Origin: Dysidea avara
Lineage: Eukaryota > Porifera > Demospongiae > Dictyoceratida > Dysideidae
Length of the DNA stretch: 64,000 nucleotides
NCBI RefSeq assembly: GCF_963678975.1
Contig: NC_089277.1
Location: 26,734,672 to 26,798,671, forward strand
Reading direction: 5' to 3'
Part shown: in pieces, positions 1 to 11,299 of the stretch
How the letters are laid out: each line of letters begins with the position of its first letter
How positions within the stretch are numbered: position 1 is the stretch's first letter
Position numbers and translations under genes: made by a program
Notes under the pieces: model-generated
What the model saw: only the letters and a program-made list of their open reading frames with translations
What the model was told of the DNA's origin: nothing
Database searches by the model: none

Positions 1-642
1 GAGAGTGACTTATTATCTCTAAGTACCCCAAGTGGAACCAAATGGACATTGTTTTATCATGATTAAAGTACTTGGTAAAGGCAGAGCCTGTATACCAGAA
101 GGCCTTACAAAGGCCTAAGATGTTTATATACATCCACAATAAAATTAAAGACAATGTGCACCACACAGCCACATCAAATCAATGTTGGTAGTAGGACTAA
201 TGGTCCTTGGATGTAACCCCTAGACTACAAGCAGTCTTCACTCCAGGCCACTACTATGACACATGGTGCTACACATGTATAATTCATATATGTCATGTGT
301 GCATGTGATCTAATTGCATTTAGTGACACTGACTTACTCAATTGATGGATTACTGCTTAACTGCAGCCCTACCCACATTAACTTGGTTTAATGTGTTAAA
401 CTTCATTAGTTAAACTTCATTAAAATTTATTATTGTTGCAACCAAAAACTTTTGATCACATTAATGGTCTGAGTATGTTGATCTAGTTTTAGGATATATA
501 CCAACACCACATAATTATACAATCATTCAAAAACCTCAATTGAGTTAAATTTTATGCCACTGGTATAAAAGCAGTAGAGTAGTGCAGTCAGAGTTAGCTG
601 TATATCATAATGCAGTTAGGAGCAGTTGACACAGTACTATGT

Positions 643-735
643 ACTATGTAGTACTCTACATAGTACATACATAGCTTGTATGTACTATGTAGTACTCTAC
701 ATAGTACTCTACATAGCTTGTTCTACCAGTACTAT
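643..735. repeat. Short palindromic tandem repeat
   Basis: Several reiterations of TACTATGTAGTACTCTACAT, itself largely palindromic, lie upstream of the first collagen-like pseudogene. The flanking phrase GCAGTCAGAGTTAGCTGTAT occurs on both sides (about 577 and 740), so a local ~160-bp duplication has split the former promoter/5'-UTR. Confidence 0.7.
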
Positions 736-1008
736 GTAGTGCAGTCAGAGTTAGCTGTATATCATAATGCAGTTAGGAGCAGTTGACACATTGAGGATAA
801 GCTACAGGCTGTATGTACATATTTTTTTGATAAGGTACGTATATATGGTATGTATGTTAGTAGAGTAGGTAAATGTACATAAATACAGGTAGTTAGCAGT
901 TGCTGGATAGTTCGCATGCATGTATGTATATGTGTAGTTCATTATGTAGAATTCGGACATATACCAGTACGTCCTTACTATAAAAATATTTTACTGACAA
1001 ATAATAGC

Positions 1009-1784
1009 ATGAGAATGATACTCTTTTTCGTATTTTTGCTGTCATCTTTACTGATGCTGTGGAGGTCACCGATGAAGATATCAATTCTCCACTAGTCTCT
1101 TACCTACTTACTAAAACTACAACAATTGGAATCAAAGATCATGGTTAGACCAAATATCAGGACCACTAAACAGGCTACACAAAAGCCTACTAAACCACCT
1201 GTTGTTGTTGATAACAAACGGTGTAACTGTTAACCTGGTGTAGTCACCTATGTTAGATGGGGTACTGTAATTTTACTTGTCCCTATAGGAGCAGATACCA
1301 TCTACTCTGGAGTTGTAGCTGGATCTTGGTATGACTACTATCAAGGAGCTGCAGCTGGTCCACTGTATGTGTGTTTACCACTAGTTCCACAATATTTAGA
1401 ATCCCAAGCTGGTTATCAGAACTTCCATACGCTATATGGAGCATAATATAAAAACACATTCTGGGAGTCCACTCAACCACATTAAGGACCATAATGTTCC
1501 TTGTGCACTCTGCCAGGCTTATGGAAGTAAAAACAAGATAATGATCCCTTCTCCTTATGAGTGTCCTCCTAACCGGACTCGTGAGTATTACGGTTATCTT
1601 ATGGCTGGACATCAGACCAGTTTCAAAGGTGCAACGCAATTTACTTGTATAGATAAGAGTTTAGGAGTGATATCAGAAAGTGAAGCAGCCAATAATGGAG
1701 GTCATCAGTTTTATACAGTTGAAGCTGGTTGTAATTATTACCAACCTTAAGAACTAACATAAATTTGTTGTGTGTACTAAATAA
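1009..1784 (+). pseudogene. Short-chain collagen C4-like pseudogene (copy 1)
   Basis: This is a decayed member of the C4-domain family. The start (MRMILFF) matches the signal peptide of the copy at 33131, and the recognisable pieces run in the same order as in the intact genes: acidic DED stretch, LQQLESKIMV coiled segment, Thr/Pro linker, then the Cys-rich domain to a CTK-like end. The frame is lost within the signal peptide. There is an extra base in the Leu/Lys-rich segment, a CAA-to-TAA change after the CNC motif, small insertions after the RWG motif and before the CLP motif, GAA-to-TAA in the GAEY motif, and a deletion that removes the conserved PCSDKEL region near the end. At least six lesions make it non-coding. 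It occupies the same place in the left block as 33131-33887 does in the right block. Confidence 0.9.
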
Positions 1785-2459
1785 CATATCAAGCATAGCT
1801 ATAAGGCATCACACACATTTGACAAAGCATTTTTCGTGCTGTACACTTGTAGTTCATACCATTGTATTGTGTGTACATACGTATACCGCATGCTTTGAAT
1901 TTAATATTGTAGCACAAAATTCCACTAATGCACAATTGATATTCAACTTATTCATATGCTATAGATCTACAACATGCATACAAACATACTATTTTCATGA
2001 ATAGTGAAAAGGATGTAAGGTGGTGCAAAGTTATGTATGTACAAAATAGTATACAATCCTACATGTGCACTTGCACATGTTCATATGTACCTGTATAGTT
2101 GTGTACACTTAATTATTACTTAAGCGTTTCTGTGGATATGAGACTGACAATTGATTTGGATGTTTCTGCAATACAACAGTTTCATACATACAGTACACCA
2201 GGTGGCATCAAACATGTACAGTATATGTATGTAATAGTTATATCACGGGAACGAGTGCTTTGCCTGATATATACACACGTGCACGAGGGCTGCAGGCCCG
2301 AGGACAAGTGCGTATACACAGGAAAAGCATAAATGTCCATGGTATAACTAATATGTTCTACTTTAGCATGTAGACTTACCTAATTGGCAAAATATTTAGT
2401 TGCTATACCCTTCTCTTATATAGGGAACCAAGTAAGCTGTGATTGGATTTTGCCAAGCA

Positions 2460-2634
2460 AACTGTGATTGTGGGATTCAATTTTAATACATCAAACAGAA
2501 GTTTGATGTTACTTTTGCTAATATAGCAATTTTAAGAGACTAGTGTTAATTATGTTACTTTAATTACTACATTTACAAAAGTAAAAAAACAAACTACAGT
2601 TGATGTATTAAAATTGAATCCCACAATCACAGCT
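2460..2634. mobile_element. Small fold-back MITE
   Basis: Inverted arms of about 36 bp (core TGATTGTGGGATTCAATTTT) face each other across ~100 bp. There is no ORF. It lies in a part of the left block that has no counterpart in the right block, so it probably arrived after the duplication. Confidence 0.7.
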
Positions 2635-2707
2635 CTCGTTAAGGCAGCGTTTAACGAGATATACACACTGGTAGCAGTGCACATATCTCGTTAACATTTT
2701 GAGTCAG

Positions 2708-2965
2708 TGTAATATGTGACACTGCTTGAAGGTTCTTAGTTTACTAATTTGTTAAGATGCCTTACTGTAGTTATACTGATAGTAAAGTGTCAGTAAACTT
2801 AAGTATATGGAACATAATTATTTTACTAAGTTTTAAACTCTCAGTAAAACCTCAGTGAATGCGGGTTTACTGAAAAACTACTAAAATAACAAACAATTAA
2901 CTGTTCCATATACTGGGGATATACCACTATAGTAAACTAAGATACTTCAAGCAGTGTGATATACA
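2708..2965. mobile_element. Imperfect fold-back element
   Basis: The left arm begins CACTGCTTGAAGGTTCTTAG and the right arm ends with its imperfect reverse complement (CTAAGATACTTCAAGCAGTG). Inner parts (GTTTACT, TATATGGAACA) also pair. It is non-coding and absent from the right block. Confidence 0.65.
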
Positions 2966-3158
2966 TACACTGGCTTTCCTTTGATCTGAGATGTGAAAAT
3001 GGTACATATATATATATATCATATTATAATAATTGATATTGTAAACTGTAGAAATAAAACTTTATTAGCTCTGCGCTAATATACCATCTATCTGTAAAGC
3101 TTTAAATGGTTTAAGTGGTAGAAGAATAACTATATATTTTTGCCTCGTAAGTATAGAT

Positions 3159-3493
3159 TAGTGCTGAAACAAATAGCAATTTTTACTATCTGAATAGTTG
3201 TGAACAAAACTACCGAATATTCGATTATTCTTAAAACTTATACTTCCATTGAATAAGTACTGAAACCTTTTGTTAGGGAGCAAGGTAAAGCCTAACAGCT
3301 ATTTCTATCTTTTCTAATCTAGAATTTTTACAGTATAGATACATCATTTCATTCACAATCTAAAGTTTCAAGGCTGGCGTTTTCATCTGAATACAGTGTA
3401 CAAAGTGCTAACGATTATTTCAAATAGTGTGCTAACAAATCAAATAGTATCATACTCGAATAGTCAAATAACCGAATAATTGTTTCAGCACTA
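3159..3493. mobile_element. hAT-like MITE with 8-bp target-site duplication
   Basis: Terminal inverted repeats TAGTGCTGAAAC / GTTTCAGCACTA bound 335 bp with no ORF. The 8-bp direct repeat GTATAGAT flanks both ends (3151-3158, 3494-3501). The ends fit the hAT YARNG start. The corresponding place near 34445 in the right block has no element, giving an empty-site comparison. Confidence 0.9.
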
Positions 3494-3579
3494 GTATAGA
3501 TATGTACCGCTGATGACACAGTAAGCCAGACAGTATTTTCAATGGAATCTGGATGTGATCCATTTAAATTAAAATAGAG

Positions 3580-3797
3580 GCTCAAGCACGATTAGACATT
3601 CAGAGCCATTTAAACAGCTTTTAAGACTTCACAACTGACCAGAATGGAAAAAAAAATCAACAGTGAGACACCAAAGAGGTGATCATTTGCTGATTCAAAA
3701 ATTTAGCAACTAACAAGAGAATCTGGCTCTCCCCAACCATCTACAACTTAGCCTTTTTTGTGCCCCTCCCCTTTCCAGATCCTGGATCTGCCCCTGG
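3580..3797 (+). mobile_element. Fragment of a non-autonomous element (same family as 22632-23107)
   Basis: From the phrase CTTTTAAGACTTCACAAC to the end GATCCTGGATCTGCCCCTG it tracks the right half of the element that interrupts the PITRM1 exon at 22632-23107. The other end type (…CCATCCTGGATCCGCCATTGC) appears at about 4505-4545 in the opposite orientation. The segment between the two pieces is rearranged relative to the right block. Confidence 0.6.
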
Positions 3798-4545
3798 TGT
3801 GATCCAAAAAGTTTCTGGTAAGTTGCTATAATTATGTTTTTTAGGCTAAGCAAGTCTCATCTACTTTATACATAGAATATCCAGGTCTAATCCAGATTGG
3901 ATTGCATGTGATTTATTGACTGTGCTCAATTGTACTTGACAATGTGTGATGGTGTACAAGTGTAAGAGGTTCTTAGTGGTCATTTGTTGGAAGTTTGATT
4001 TTGAAAAAGCCACAGTCAATTCTTCCACTGGGTGGAACTTATTGGTTAGATTATATATGTTTTGTTGTAAAGGGAAAGCTTAATTCTGTGGTCAGCTCTA
4101 GTCCAAAGAATGTAACCAGAATACCTGGACTGTTCCTATAATGGCAATTCCTCAAACAGTGAGAAGTGTTTGGCATTACATAGTTTTAATTTAATGCAAC
4201 AAAACTTACCTGGGTTAGTATACTTAGTTTTACCTCTTACTCTTGCTGATCTGCTGTTTCCCTTAAGCAACACCAACACAATAATTATTTTAGAGGTGCT
4301 TAGTATATATGAAGGTGCTGGGTAACAATTTCACAGTTACATAGTTAAACTTTGGTTCGCTTGGTTTCAAGTGAATTTATATTAATGCTAGTAAAACATG
4401 CATTCTTTCATGAGTTTTATAGCTAAACTGATCTTGGCCTGGCATAAAGTGTAGTATTTTAATCAGAAACATGGCTGACTCCTCCACAGGTGAGGTGGGG
4501 GGATTTGCCCTAAATGCCCCATCCTGGATCCGCCATTGCACACTG

Positions 4546-6389
4546 AAGGCATGTTTGGGGATATATAACTAGGTAACATTGCAAAGTCATGTAAAGGTAT
4601 AATTGTAAGATTTGATTTTGTTGTCAGTTAAGCACAAACCTTCATCATCTCTACCATGCAGTACGATCATATATCATATGATTTATAAAGGTATGAGAAT
4701 TATTAGTTGATAGTGAGCACACATGTATAGCAACAACATTCAAGTACTTTACTTTTCAAAGTACTTGAATTTTTTTTTTATTTCGTGCATGCGTTACCTT
4801 CTGTGGAAAAGGTTCAAATAGATCAATACTACAGTGACTAATACTGCGAATCATGAACATTTGGACTTTTCTGGCCAAAATATCACCCAAAACCAGCCTC
4901 ACAATACCTTCATGGTGCCTTGGCAGTATTGGTGAAATATACCAAAGCCCAAAAGTGCCTTCAGTGTGACCCAAAATGCTTCCAATAAATTGCTACAAAT
5001 TTTTTAAATTAATTAGTGGAATTTTCTGCTGACTGACTGACTGCCTGACTGACTGACTGACTTACTTACTTACCAATGCCTTCAGACAAGCATAACTTGA
5101 TAATGGTTATATACGGCTACGGACTTGATTTTTTCACTGCTAGATGTTGCTTCAACCCAACAAGTGCTTTTAGCATACCATAGTATGCACAATACACACA
5201 TCATAGGCTTACCTTGTCCACCTTTGTGTCCCAGCACCTTTCACTGACATGCAAGGTGTTGATTTGCAGTACACAACATGGTGGTCAGCTATCTTGCTTA
5301 CTGCAGTATTTTCCATATAACACAGCAACTGGATTTATTGTATAGACACTTATACTTTATTAGTAATACTCTGTAAAGGACGGAACATAGCTGAAAACAA
5401 AGTGTAATGGCCACTACACTTTTCAGCAATTGATTGTTGGGGCGCATGTTCAGATGCAAGATTAATTTTAAGCATACATGGTGCCATTCTTTTTTGATGC
5501 AGTAAGTGCAAGCTCATTAGTCATAAATATGCTGTAAATACAATAAACAAATAAGTGGAAGGAAAAATTAGGTTGGATTAGGGATCAAAGAAAAAAGTAG
5601 CAAAACAAGGGAATAGCTAGAAAGTAGTGAAGTTGCCTACATCTGTGGCTATACTAGTGCTTCAGTCTATAACTATGGCTAAATTAGAGATTAAATGTTT
5701 AGTAGTATATCCGCAGGTAGAGACAACCTCCCTTGTTTCACTACTTTTTTCTTTGGTCCCTAATCCAAATTAAAATTCCTAAGTTTCCCTTCTACTTGTG
5801 TAATCTACAAAGCCTATTTATTTTATAACTAATTTTATAGGGTTGAACATAGCCTGGGTTAAAGTAGGAATTAAATTAACACTTCTGTGTTGATGATCAT
5901 CCTTTCAAAATATTTTGTGACTAGCCAATCTGTCAGTCTGTTAGTTAGTACAAAGTTCCACTGGATTAAATCTCACCACAAGGACCAAAGAACCCATATG
6001 GCTTATAATTAGTAATAAACTCGGTGTGAAATGGCTAGAGAAAGGATAATTTGTACTTCAGGTGATGACCCTCTTTGTTCAAACAATTTTTATTGTAATG
6101 ATTCCAACTAGCTTGTAAAATTACTAATTTCCTTACACTTATTGTTAGAAAGTAGCGAGATGATACCAATGACAGTTCAGTTAATTAATAATGTGGCATA
6201 CTATACATGCATTGGCTAATTTGGCTGAGAAAGGAACACTGGTGGTTTGAATTCAAATACATGTTATGTTGACATGCAATTCAAATTACATGTATCATAT
6301 TAAAACTGTACTACTAGCTATTAAACAAGTGTACCACAGACATCATGATGAGGCCAAACAATTGTGTCAACAAAGTCAATCTTAACCTT
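4546..6389. other. Intergenic spacer of the left block
   Basis: No gene seen. It is similar to 35030-37321. It includes a CTGA-rich run (about 5030-5085) and, at about 4760-5150, a reversed relative of the tail of the repeats at 53.2-53.9 and 55.4-56.2 kb (shared phrases: GGAATTTTCTGCTGACTGA, ATGCCTTCAGACAAG, GGCAGTATTGG). Confidence 0.6.
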
Positions 6390-6504
6390 AAGTCACAGGT
6401 TATAATCTCATTATCCAGTAAACCTTATCTCAGCAAATTTCACTTGTGTACAATACATCAGTTCAGAAACCATAACTGTGTTAAAACCACCTCAGTTCTA
6501 GTAG

Positions 6505-6512
6505 TATAAAAG
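6505..6512 (+). promoter_or_regulatory. TATA box of the collagen-like gene at 6767
   Basis: TATAAAAG stands about 100 bp upstream of the 5'-UTR intron donor. The same box at the same spacing is found at 37437-37444 within an identical tract, and equivalent TATA boxes precede the other intact copies. Confidence 0.7.
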
Positions 6513-6610
6513 GAGGCAGTGAGCCTTGTATACACAGTTGACTACTAGACAGTTCTACTGACAGAGATTCTGCTGCCAGCAGGTGCAGTTTAAAGGGAGC
6601 AAGAAAAAAG

Positions 6611-6749
6611 GTATGTGTATGTATCTTGAAAAGATCAATACAAGTGGACACATCTATGTATGTATGTATGTATATGTAACAGTTATAGATACAGAAATAG
6701 TTAGCTGAATTTATGCTTGCTACTTACTCATACTCATTTCTTTCTACAG
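6611..6749 (+). other. 5'-UTR intron of the collagen-like gene at 6767
   Basis: The donor AAAAAAG|GTATGTG and the acceptor TTTCTTTCTACAG with a pyrimidine tract fit a 139-nt intron ending 17 nt before the ATG. Introns in the same position precede the copies at 14513 and 39816. Confidence 0.7.
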
Positions 6750-6766
6750 ACAAAACTACATGAACT

Positions 6767-7528
6767 ATGAGAATTGTAGTCTTTCTTCTGATGTCTCTTG
6801 CTGCTATCTTCCTCACTGATGCTGTGGAGGTCGCTGATGAAGATATCAATTCTCCACTAGTCTCTTTCCTGCTTGCTAAACTACAACAATTGGAATCAAA
6901 GATCATGGTTAGACCAAATATCAGGACTACTAGACAGACTACACAAAAGCCTACTAAACCACCTGTTGTTGCTGATAACAAACAGTGTAACTGTCAACCT
7001 GATGTAGTCACCTATGTTAGATGGGGTAATTCTACTTGTCCCTATGGAGCAGATACCATCTACTCTGGGGTTGCAGCTGGATCATGGTTTGACCACTATG
7101 GGGCTGCAGTTGATACACTGTGTCTACCTCCCAACCCACAATATTTGAAGTCTCAACCAGGTTATCAGAATTGGGTGCAACTAGTTGGAACTGAATATCA
7201 CACAGGAGATACTCCACTTGACCATGGTCATGACCGCAATGTTCCATGTGCACTCTGCCAGGCTTATGGACGTACTAACAAGATAATGATTCCTTCTCGT
7301 TATGAGTGTCCTCCAGGATGGAATACTGAGTACTATGGCTATCTTATGGCTGGATATCATGGGCACAAAGCAGCTACACAATTTACCTGCATAGACAAAA
7401 GTTTAGAGATGATACCAGGTAGTGGAGGCAACACTAATGGACATCTCTTCTACACAGTTGAAGCACATTGCAATCACTTCATTCCTTGCAGTGATAAAGA
7501 ACTCACTTGTGTAGTGTGTACCAAGTAA
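6767..7528 (+). CDS. Secreted short-chain collagen C4-like domain protein (copy 2)
   Basis: The 253-residue protein begins with a signal peptide (about residues 1-19, ending LTDA). This is followed by an acidic DED patch, a short amphipathic coiled segment (about 33-48) that could oligomerise, a Thr/Pro linker (about 53-68) and a domain with 12 cysteines (residues 74, 76, 91, 119, 161, 164, 181, 208, 235, 241, 248, 251). The domain phrases YVRWGNSTCP, RNVPCAL, YYGYLMAGYHGHKA and DKELTCVVCTK match the C-terminal non-collagenous domain of sponge short-chain collagen C4 proteins. No Gly-X-Y triplets are present, so it is not itself a collagen. NST at 88-90 is a likely N-glycosylation site. The likely role is in extracellular matrix or as a secreted ligand; this is inference. 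The coding part is uninterrupted and the start is fixed by the signal peptide. It is nearly identical to the copy at 37699 in its first half. Confidence 0.9.
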   Translation: MRIVVFLLMSLAAIFLTDAVEVADEDINSPLVSFLLAKLQQLESKIMVRPNIRTTRQTTQKPTKPPVVADNKQCNCQPDVVTYVRWGNSTCPYGADTIYSGVAAGSWFDHYGAAVDTLCLPPNPQYLKSQPGYQNWVQLVGTEYHTGDTPLDHGHDRNVPCALCQAYGRTNKIMIPSRYECPPGWNTEYYGYLMAGYHGHKAATQFTCIDKSLEMIPGSGGNTNGHLFYTVEAHCNHFIPCSDKELTCVVCTK

Positions 7529-7742
7529 CTCACACCATTATAGTATGGGGCAGAGACAATCATTAGAGCGTGACTAACTAGCATATATATGCTTTAATAC
7601 ATTTTGTACCTCAACCTATATTTCTTTTACAGTGTAATACAGTAGCTATCACATTTGTTAATACGTATAACAACAAAATATTACAGACGTACTTATAATT
7701 ATATGACTCCCAGTACATCATAGTACATCATGATACTTCTAT

Positions 7743-8191
7743 TGAGGGGTCCGACACGTATGGAATCTAGCATTAAGCAAGATTCAAATCCTTAAATCTA
7801 GGATAAAATCCTTTAAATATCTAAGGCTGAAAGAAATTTTAAATCCTTAAATTTCCTGAAATTCCATAAATTTTTGTATCCTATTCCTCAATTCTCCGTT
7901 TATTCTTTGTACAAGATTGAGATACTCTAATAAAGCAGTCAACTGCAGCAGTTGAAACTATTCTAATAGAATATACATAATGTTAAACAGGATTGAAGAA
8001 AAAGCAAAAATATAATTCAGAATTCTTCAAATTAGGTAGATCTTGCACTGCTATTCTGTAATTAAATACTTTGCACAATTCTAGTGGTTTATTTCAAACT
8101 ATTTAAAATACATTAAATCCTGGTCAAAATCCCAAATCCCTGCTAAAATTTTGCTAATATTGAATCTAAGGTCTTCGTGTCGGACCCCTCG
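7743..8191. mobile_element. hAT-like MITE, 449 bp
   Basis: Perfect 15-bp terminal inverted repeats GAGGGGTCCGACACG / CGTGTCGGACCCCTC are flanked by the 8-bp direct repeat ACTTCTAT (7735-7742, 8192-8199). No ORF. It carries one copy of the dispersed motif GATACTCTAATA…CAGTC (7921-7940). Confidence 0.85.
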
Positions 8192-8649
8192 ACTTCTATA
8201 TACATTAGCAGCAATAAATTATAGCAAACAAAACAACCCCAGATGGTGAATGTGTGTAAATCCACTTGTGGTAATACTATACCAATGTGGAGCATGATCG
8301 TGATTAGATAGTAAATTTGTTAAAAGTGGAGCAATAGAGATGTATCATACACACAAGCTTCATGATGCTGAGCCCAGAGGGAACAGCTATGTACATACTT
8401 AGCATAATTATGAAGACAATAAAGGTACTTTATAGACAATGAACGTGCATAGCTAAATACTTGCAGAAGCAGTGACATAAACACTGTATTGTATACAGGC
8501 AAAAATCACCATACAAGCAATGAAATGCACAGTCCAGTAAACTGGATTGTATGCATGCCTTTTAAAACAAGGTTCCATAATACATAAACCGTTAAAGCTT
8601 TTTAAAATGACAAACTTCATCTGACTCACCATTAAATTTGTATGTGTAT

Positions 8650-8808
8650 GTAATAGGACAGATGGCTGCGGTATTCAGGATTAATAGTATCAGAACATTG
8701 TAAACAGAAAGGATTAAAATAGTGTGAGGTGAAGCCTAGCACTATTTCCTTCCTGTTTACAATGTGAGCTATTAATCCTGAATACCACAACCATCCATCC
8801 TATTACAA
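8650..8808. mobile_element. Fold-back MITE
   Basis: Arms of about 60 bp (TAATAGGACAGATGGCTG… pairing with …CAACCATCCATCCTATTA) contain the shared core GTATTCAGGATTAATAG and its complement. The whole unit folds into one hairpin with a ~35-bp loop. Confidence 0.75.
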
Positions 8809-10796
8809 ATTAATCTGACAACCATAGTAACTGTTACTTATCACTTATCACAACATAAATTCAATCTGCAAAAGACCGATCACACTTAGGATTCATTGCT
8901 GTGGTCTCAAAGTGACATTTACCTTAGCAATAGTTACCTAGCAGCCATTGCTAAGCAACTATATTGTTGCTATACTATGGGTATCTATCACTATGGTAAC
9001 AAATCAAACATGCACTACCAATATATAGAAACACACTATAGTATTACAGATTTTTGTTGAGGGACGTTGACAAACAAGTGTAATACTACTTTTATTGGCC
9101 AATCACTTGATGTGTTTCAAAATAATACATCAGGGTGATTTTGAGAATATCATATTGTAACACATCCACTTGTTGAATTATGGTTTAAATGGTCCCATAC
9201 TTTGTCACATCCATCCAACCGAGAGCTTCGCACTATACTTTGAAAGAACAAAGTAACTATCCATCTTCCTTCTTCACATAACAATGTACAAAATGCCATA
9301 ACTTGGCCATACTTTGTTCTGTCAATTTTCTCTTGACATCATGTAGTTCCTCACATGATGGTGATTCATAGATATCATGTGATCAATTAAATGTGACTGG
9401 ATTTGTGAAAAGGTATCTTTTTCACACACAAAATTTGACCCATTTTTTGTACTTTGAAGCTTCATAAGTTTCTGAGCATGGCATATAATTTCCTGCAATT
9501 TCCATGAGTGTAGCTACAGTATTTGGTTGCATTTTGATACTAAGAGCAAGTTAATCAGCATAAGGAGTCAAGTGTTACACCATTTTGTTTGCTGGTATGT
9601 AAAATGTGTGGAAAAGTACCTTTTCACAAATCTGGTCACAATAATGTCCAATGAGCACAATGACGATACGAAGGCAAAAGGACACAAAATGATTCAACAC
9701 ATCATAGCCAGTGAGTTTCTTGTTGTATGTTAAACACAGTTTGGTAGCTTACACTTTGCCAATTAATAAAATCTGTGCTTCTAAGAAGAGACCAAACACT
9801 TTCTGAGATATGCCTGTTTGAAATCACATATTGTAAATTGGCAAAAGTATCGCATGCTTCCAATTTGTTTTTTATCAATTCCAGTTTTCTGGATTATGCG
9901 GGTTTAAGGTTAGATGGACTTAAAACATCTGTAACTGCTATATATCACTTCAGTCATTGTACCAATTTATGCTCAGTTGTGCAATTGCATGCATATGGCA
10001 ATATGTCATATATAGGTTTATGACACTTGACCAACCTCTTAATTCTGATACAATTTTAGTATAAGCCAACAATCCATAACAAAGAATAGACTTTGGCTAT
10101 AAGTAACTGCTTGATTCTCGTGACTGTAGTTCAATAAATATAACATCCAGTACTGGAAAAATCATACCACTTTTGCAGCACACACTCAAACAAATCACGT
10201 ATATAGATATATATTTTTTAAATTGCAATCTAGAAGGAGTTAAGCTTGACAGTCAAATGCAACACTGATGTGCTCACCTAATACATACACCCTTGTCCCT
10301 TAGGTGTCAGGCAAATCCCTCACCACCATGTTACAACTATCATGATAACATTAACTACTGGGTTGCATGAGGGCGTAGGTGGGCAGAACTTGCAGGAGGC
10401 TTCCAAGGGTTTCGTAGAATTACCGGCCCCTCTTTGGAGAAACCTTAAGATACCTTTTGCTGTGCTACTGACAAAATTTTCTTGATTACTGCTGCAATAT
10501 TTTGTATTCAGCTAAACCAAAATGGAATTAACATTCAAGGAGATCTTACTGTATTGGCAAAACCACTCATTCAGTATACCTCTTTTTACTACAAAAACAC
10601 TAGAAACTGCTACCCCATGACCTTAAAAAGTGATAATCGTCTCTAAAGTTGGCTTTTAATTTGAAGCTATTACAGTAACTTTTACAGACTTCATGTTGCA
10701 TTTAGGAATATTTAACAGTGAAACATAGCTAGAGCTTGAGAATGATTATTTGCTAAAAATAAAGTAGCTAGACTGTAGTACATGAATATATATATA
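8809..10796. other. Intergenic region with a small TIR element
   Basis: No gene found. At 9392-9640, ends TGTGACTGGATTTGTGAAAA and its complement bound a 249-bp MITE of a family seen again at about 29757-30000 and 45420-45770. The rest is AT-rich single-copy-looking sequence. Confidence 0.5.
9392..9640. mobile_element. TIR MITE (TGTGAC…GTCACA family)
   Basis: Inverted ends of about 24 bp (TGTGACTGGATTTGTGAAAA at left, complement at right). The interior is non-coding. Related copies are at 29757-30000 and 45420-45770. Confidence 0.7.
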
Positions 10797-11122
10797 TCTA
10801 ATCCAAAACAGCCAAGCTGTAAAAAAACAGTGCGGCCCTCAAAAAGGCTATGGTGAAAAAATATGTGAAATCCAAGGTGGCGGCCAAGAAATGGCTGTGA
10901 TGGTAGGTTAATGGTAAAAATTTTAATAACGACAATTCAAGTGAATTTTTGTGCCACTTGGTCTTGGCAAAAAAATTCACCTAAATTGCCGTTATTAAAA
11001 TTTTTACCATTAACCTACCATCACAGCCATTTCTTGGCCGCCGCCTTGGATTTCACATCTTTTTTCACCATAGCCTTTTTGAGGGCCGCACTGTTTTTTT
11101 ACAGCTTGGCTGTTTTGGATTA
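10797..11122. repeat. Long hairpin at the 5' end of the composite element
   Basis: Two arms of ~160 bp are near-perfect reverse complements (phrases CAGCCAAGCTGTAAAAAAAC, TCCAAGGTGGCGGCCAAG, GGTTAATGGTAAAAATTTTA and their complements), joined by a short centre at about 10960. Sister hairpins are at 45923-46242 and 62973-63293, with a diverged one at 15693-15945. Confidence 0.9.
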
Positions 11123-11299
11123 GATTTCATTTCTTTTTGCATTTGTATACCCCAAAGCCGCCTATGGCCAGCTTTGGGACTTTTTTAACCTGTCTTTTTT
11201 TCTTTACTACAGGAAGAAGAAAATGTGAAGCAGATGTACTTTAAATATTTCTGATTTTATCAGTAAATGTACAAATTATATATATAATACATATATTTA

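Larger units (their letters stand above)
127..7540. repeat. Left copy of a segmental duplication (pairs with 32870-38470)
   Basis: Collinear similarity with 32870-38470 is visible throughout: the upstream region of the first collagen-like copy, its body, the 1.8-2.3 kb flank, stretches at 3.0-3.1, 4.5-5.2, 5.9-6.4 kb, and the second gene with its promoter. The left copy is about 1.8 kb longer because it holds extra inserted elements (two fold-backs at 2.4-3.0 kb, a hAT-like MITE at 3.2-3.5 kb, a fragment at 3.6-3.8 kb). Similarity is patchy in the spacer but becomes exact at 6390-6926. Confidence 0.85.

Noticed and set aside
7032-7381. Minus-strand ORFs across the collagen-like genes
   Set aside because: They are shadows of the plus-strand coding sequence and recur only because the genes are paralogous.
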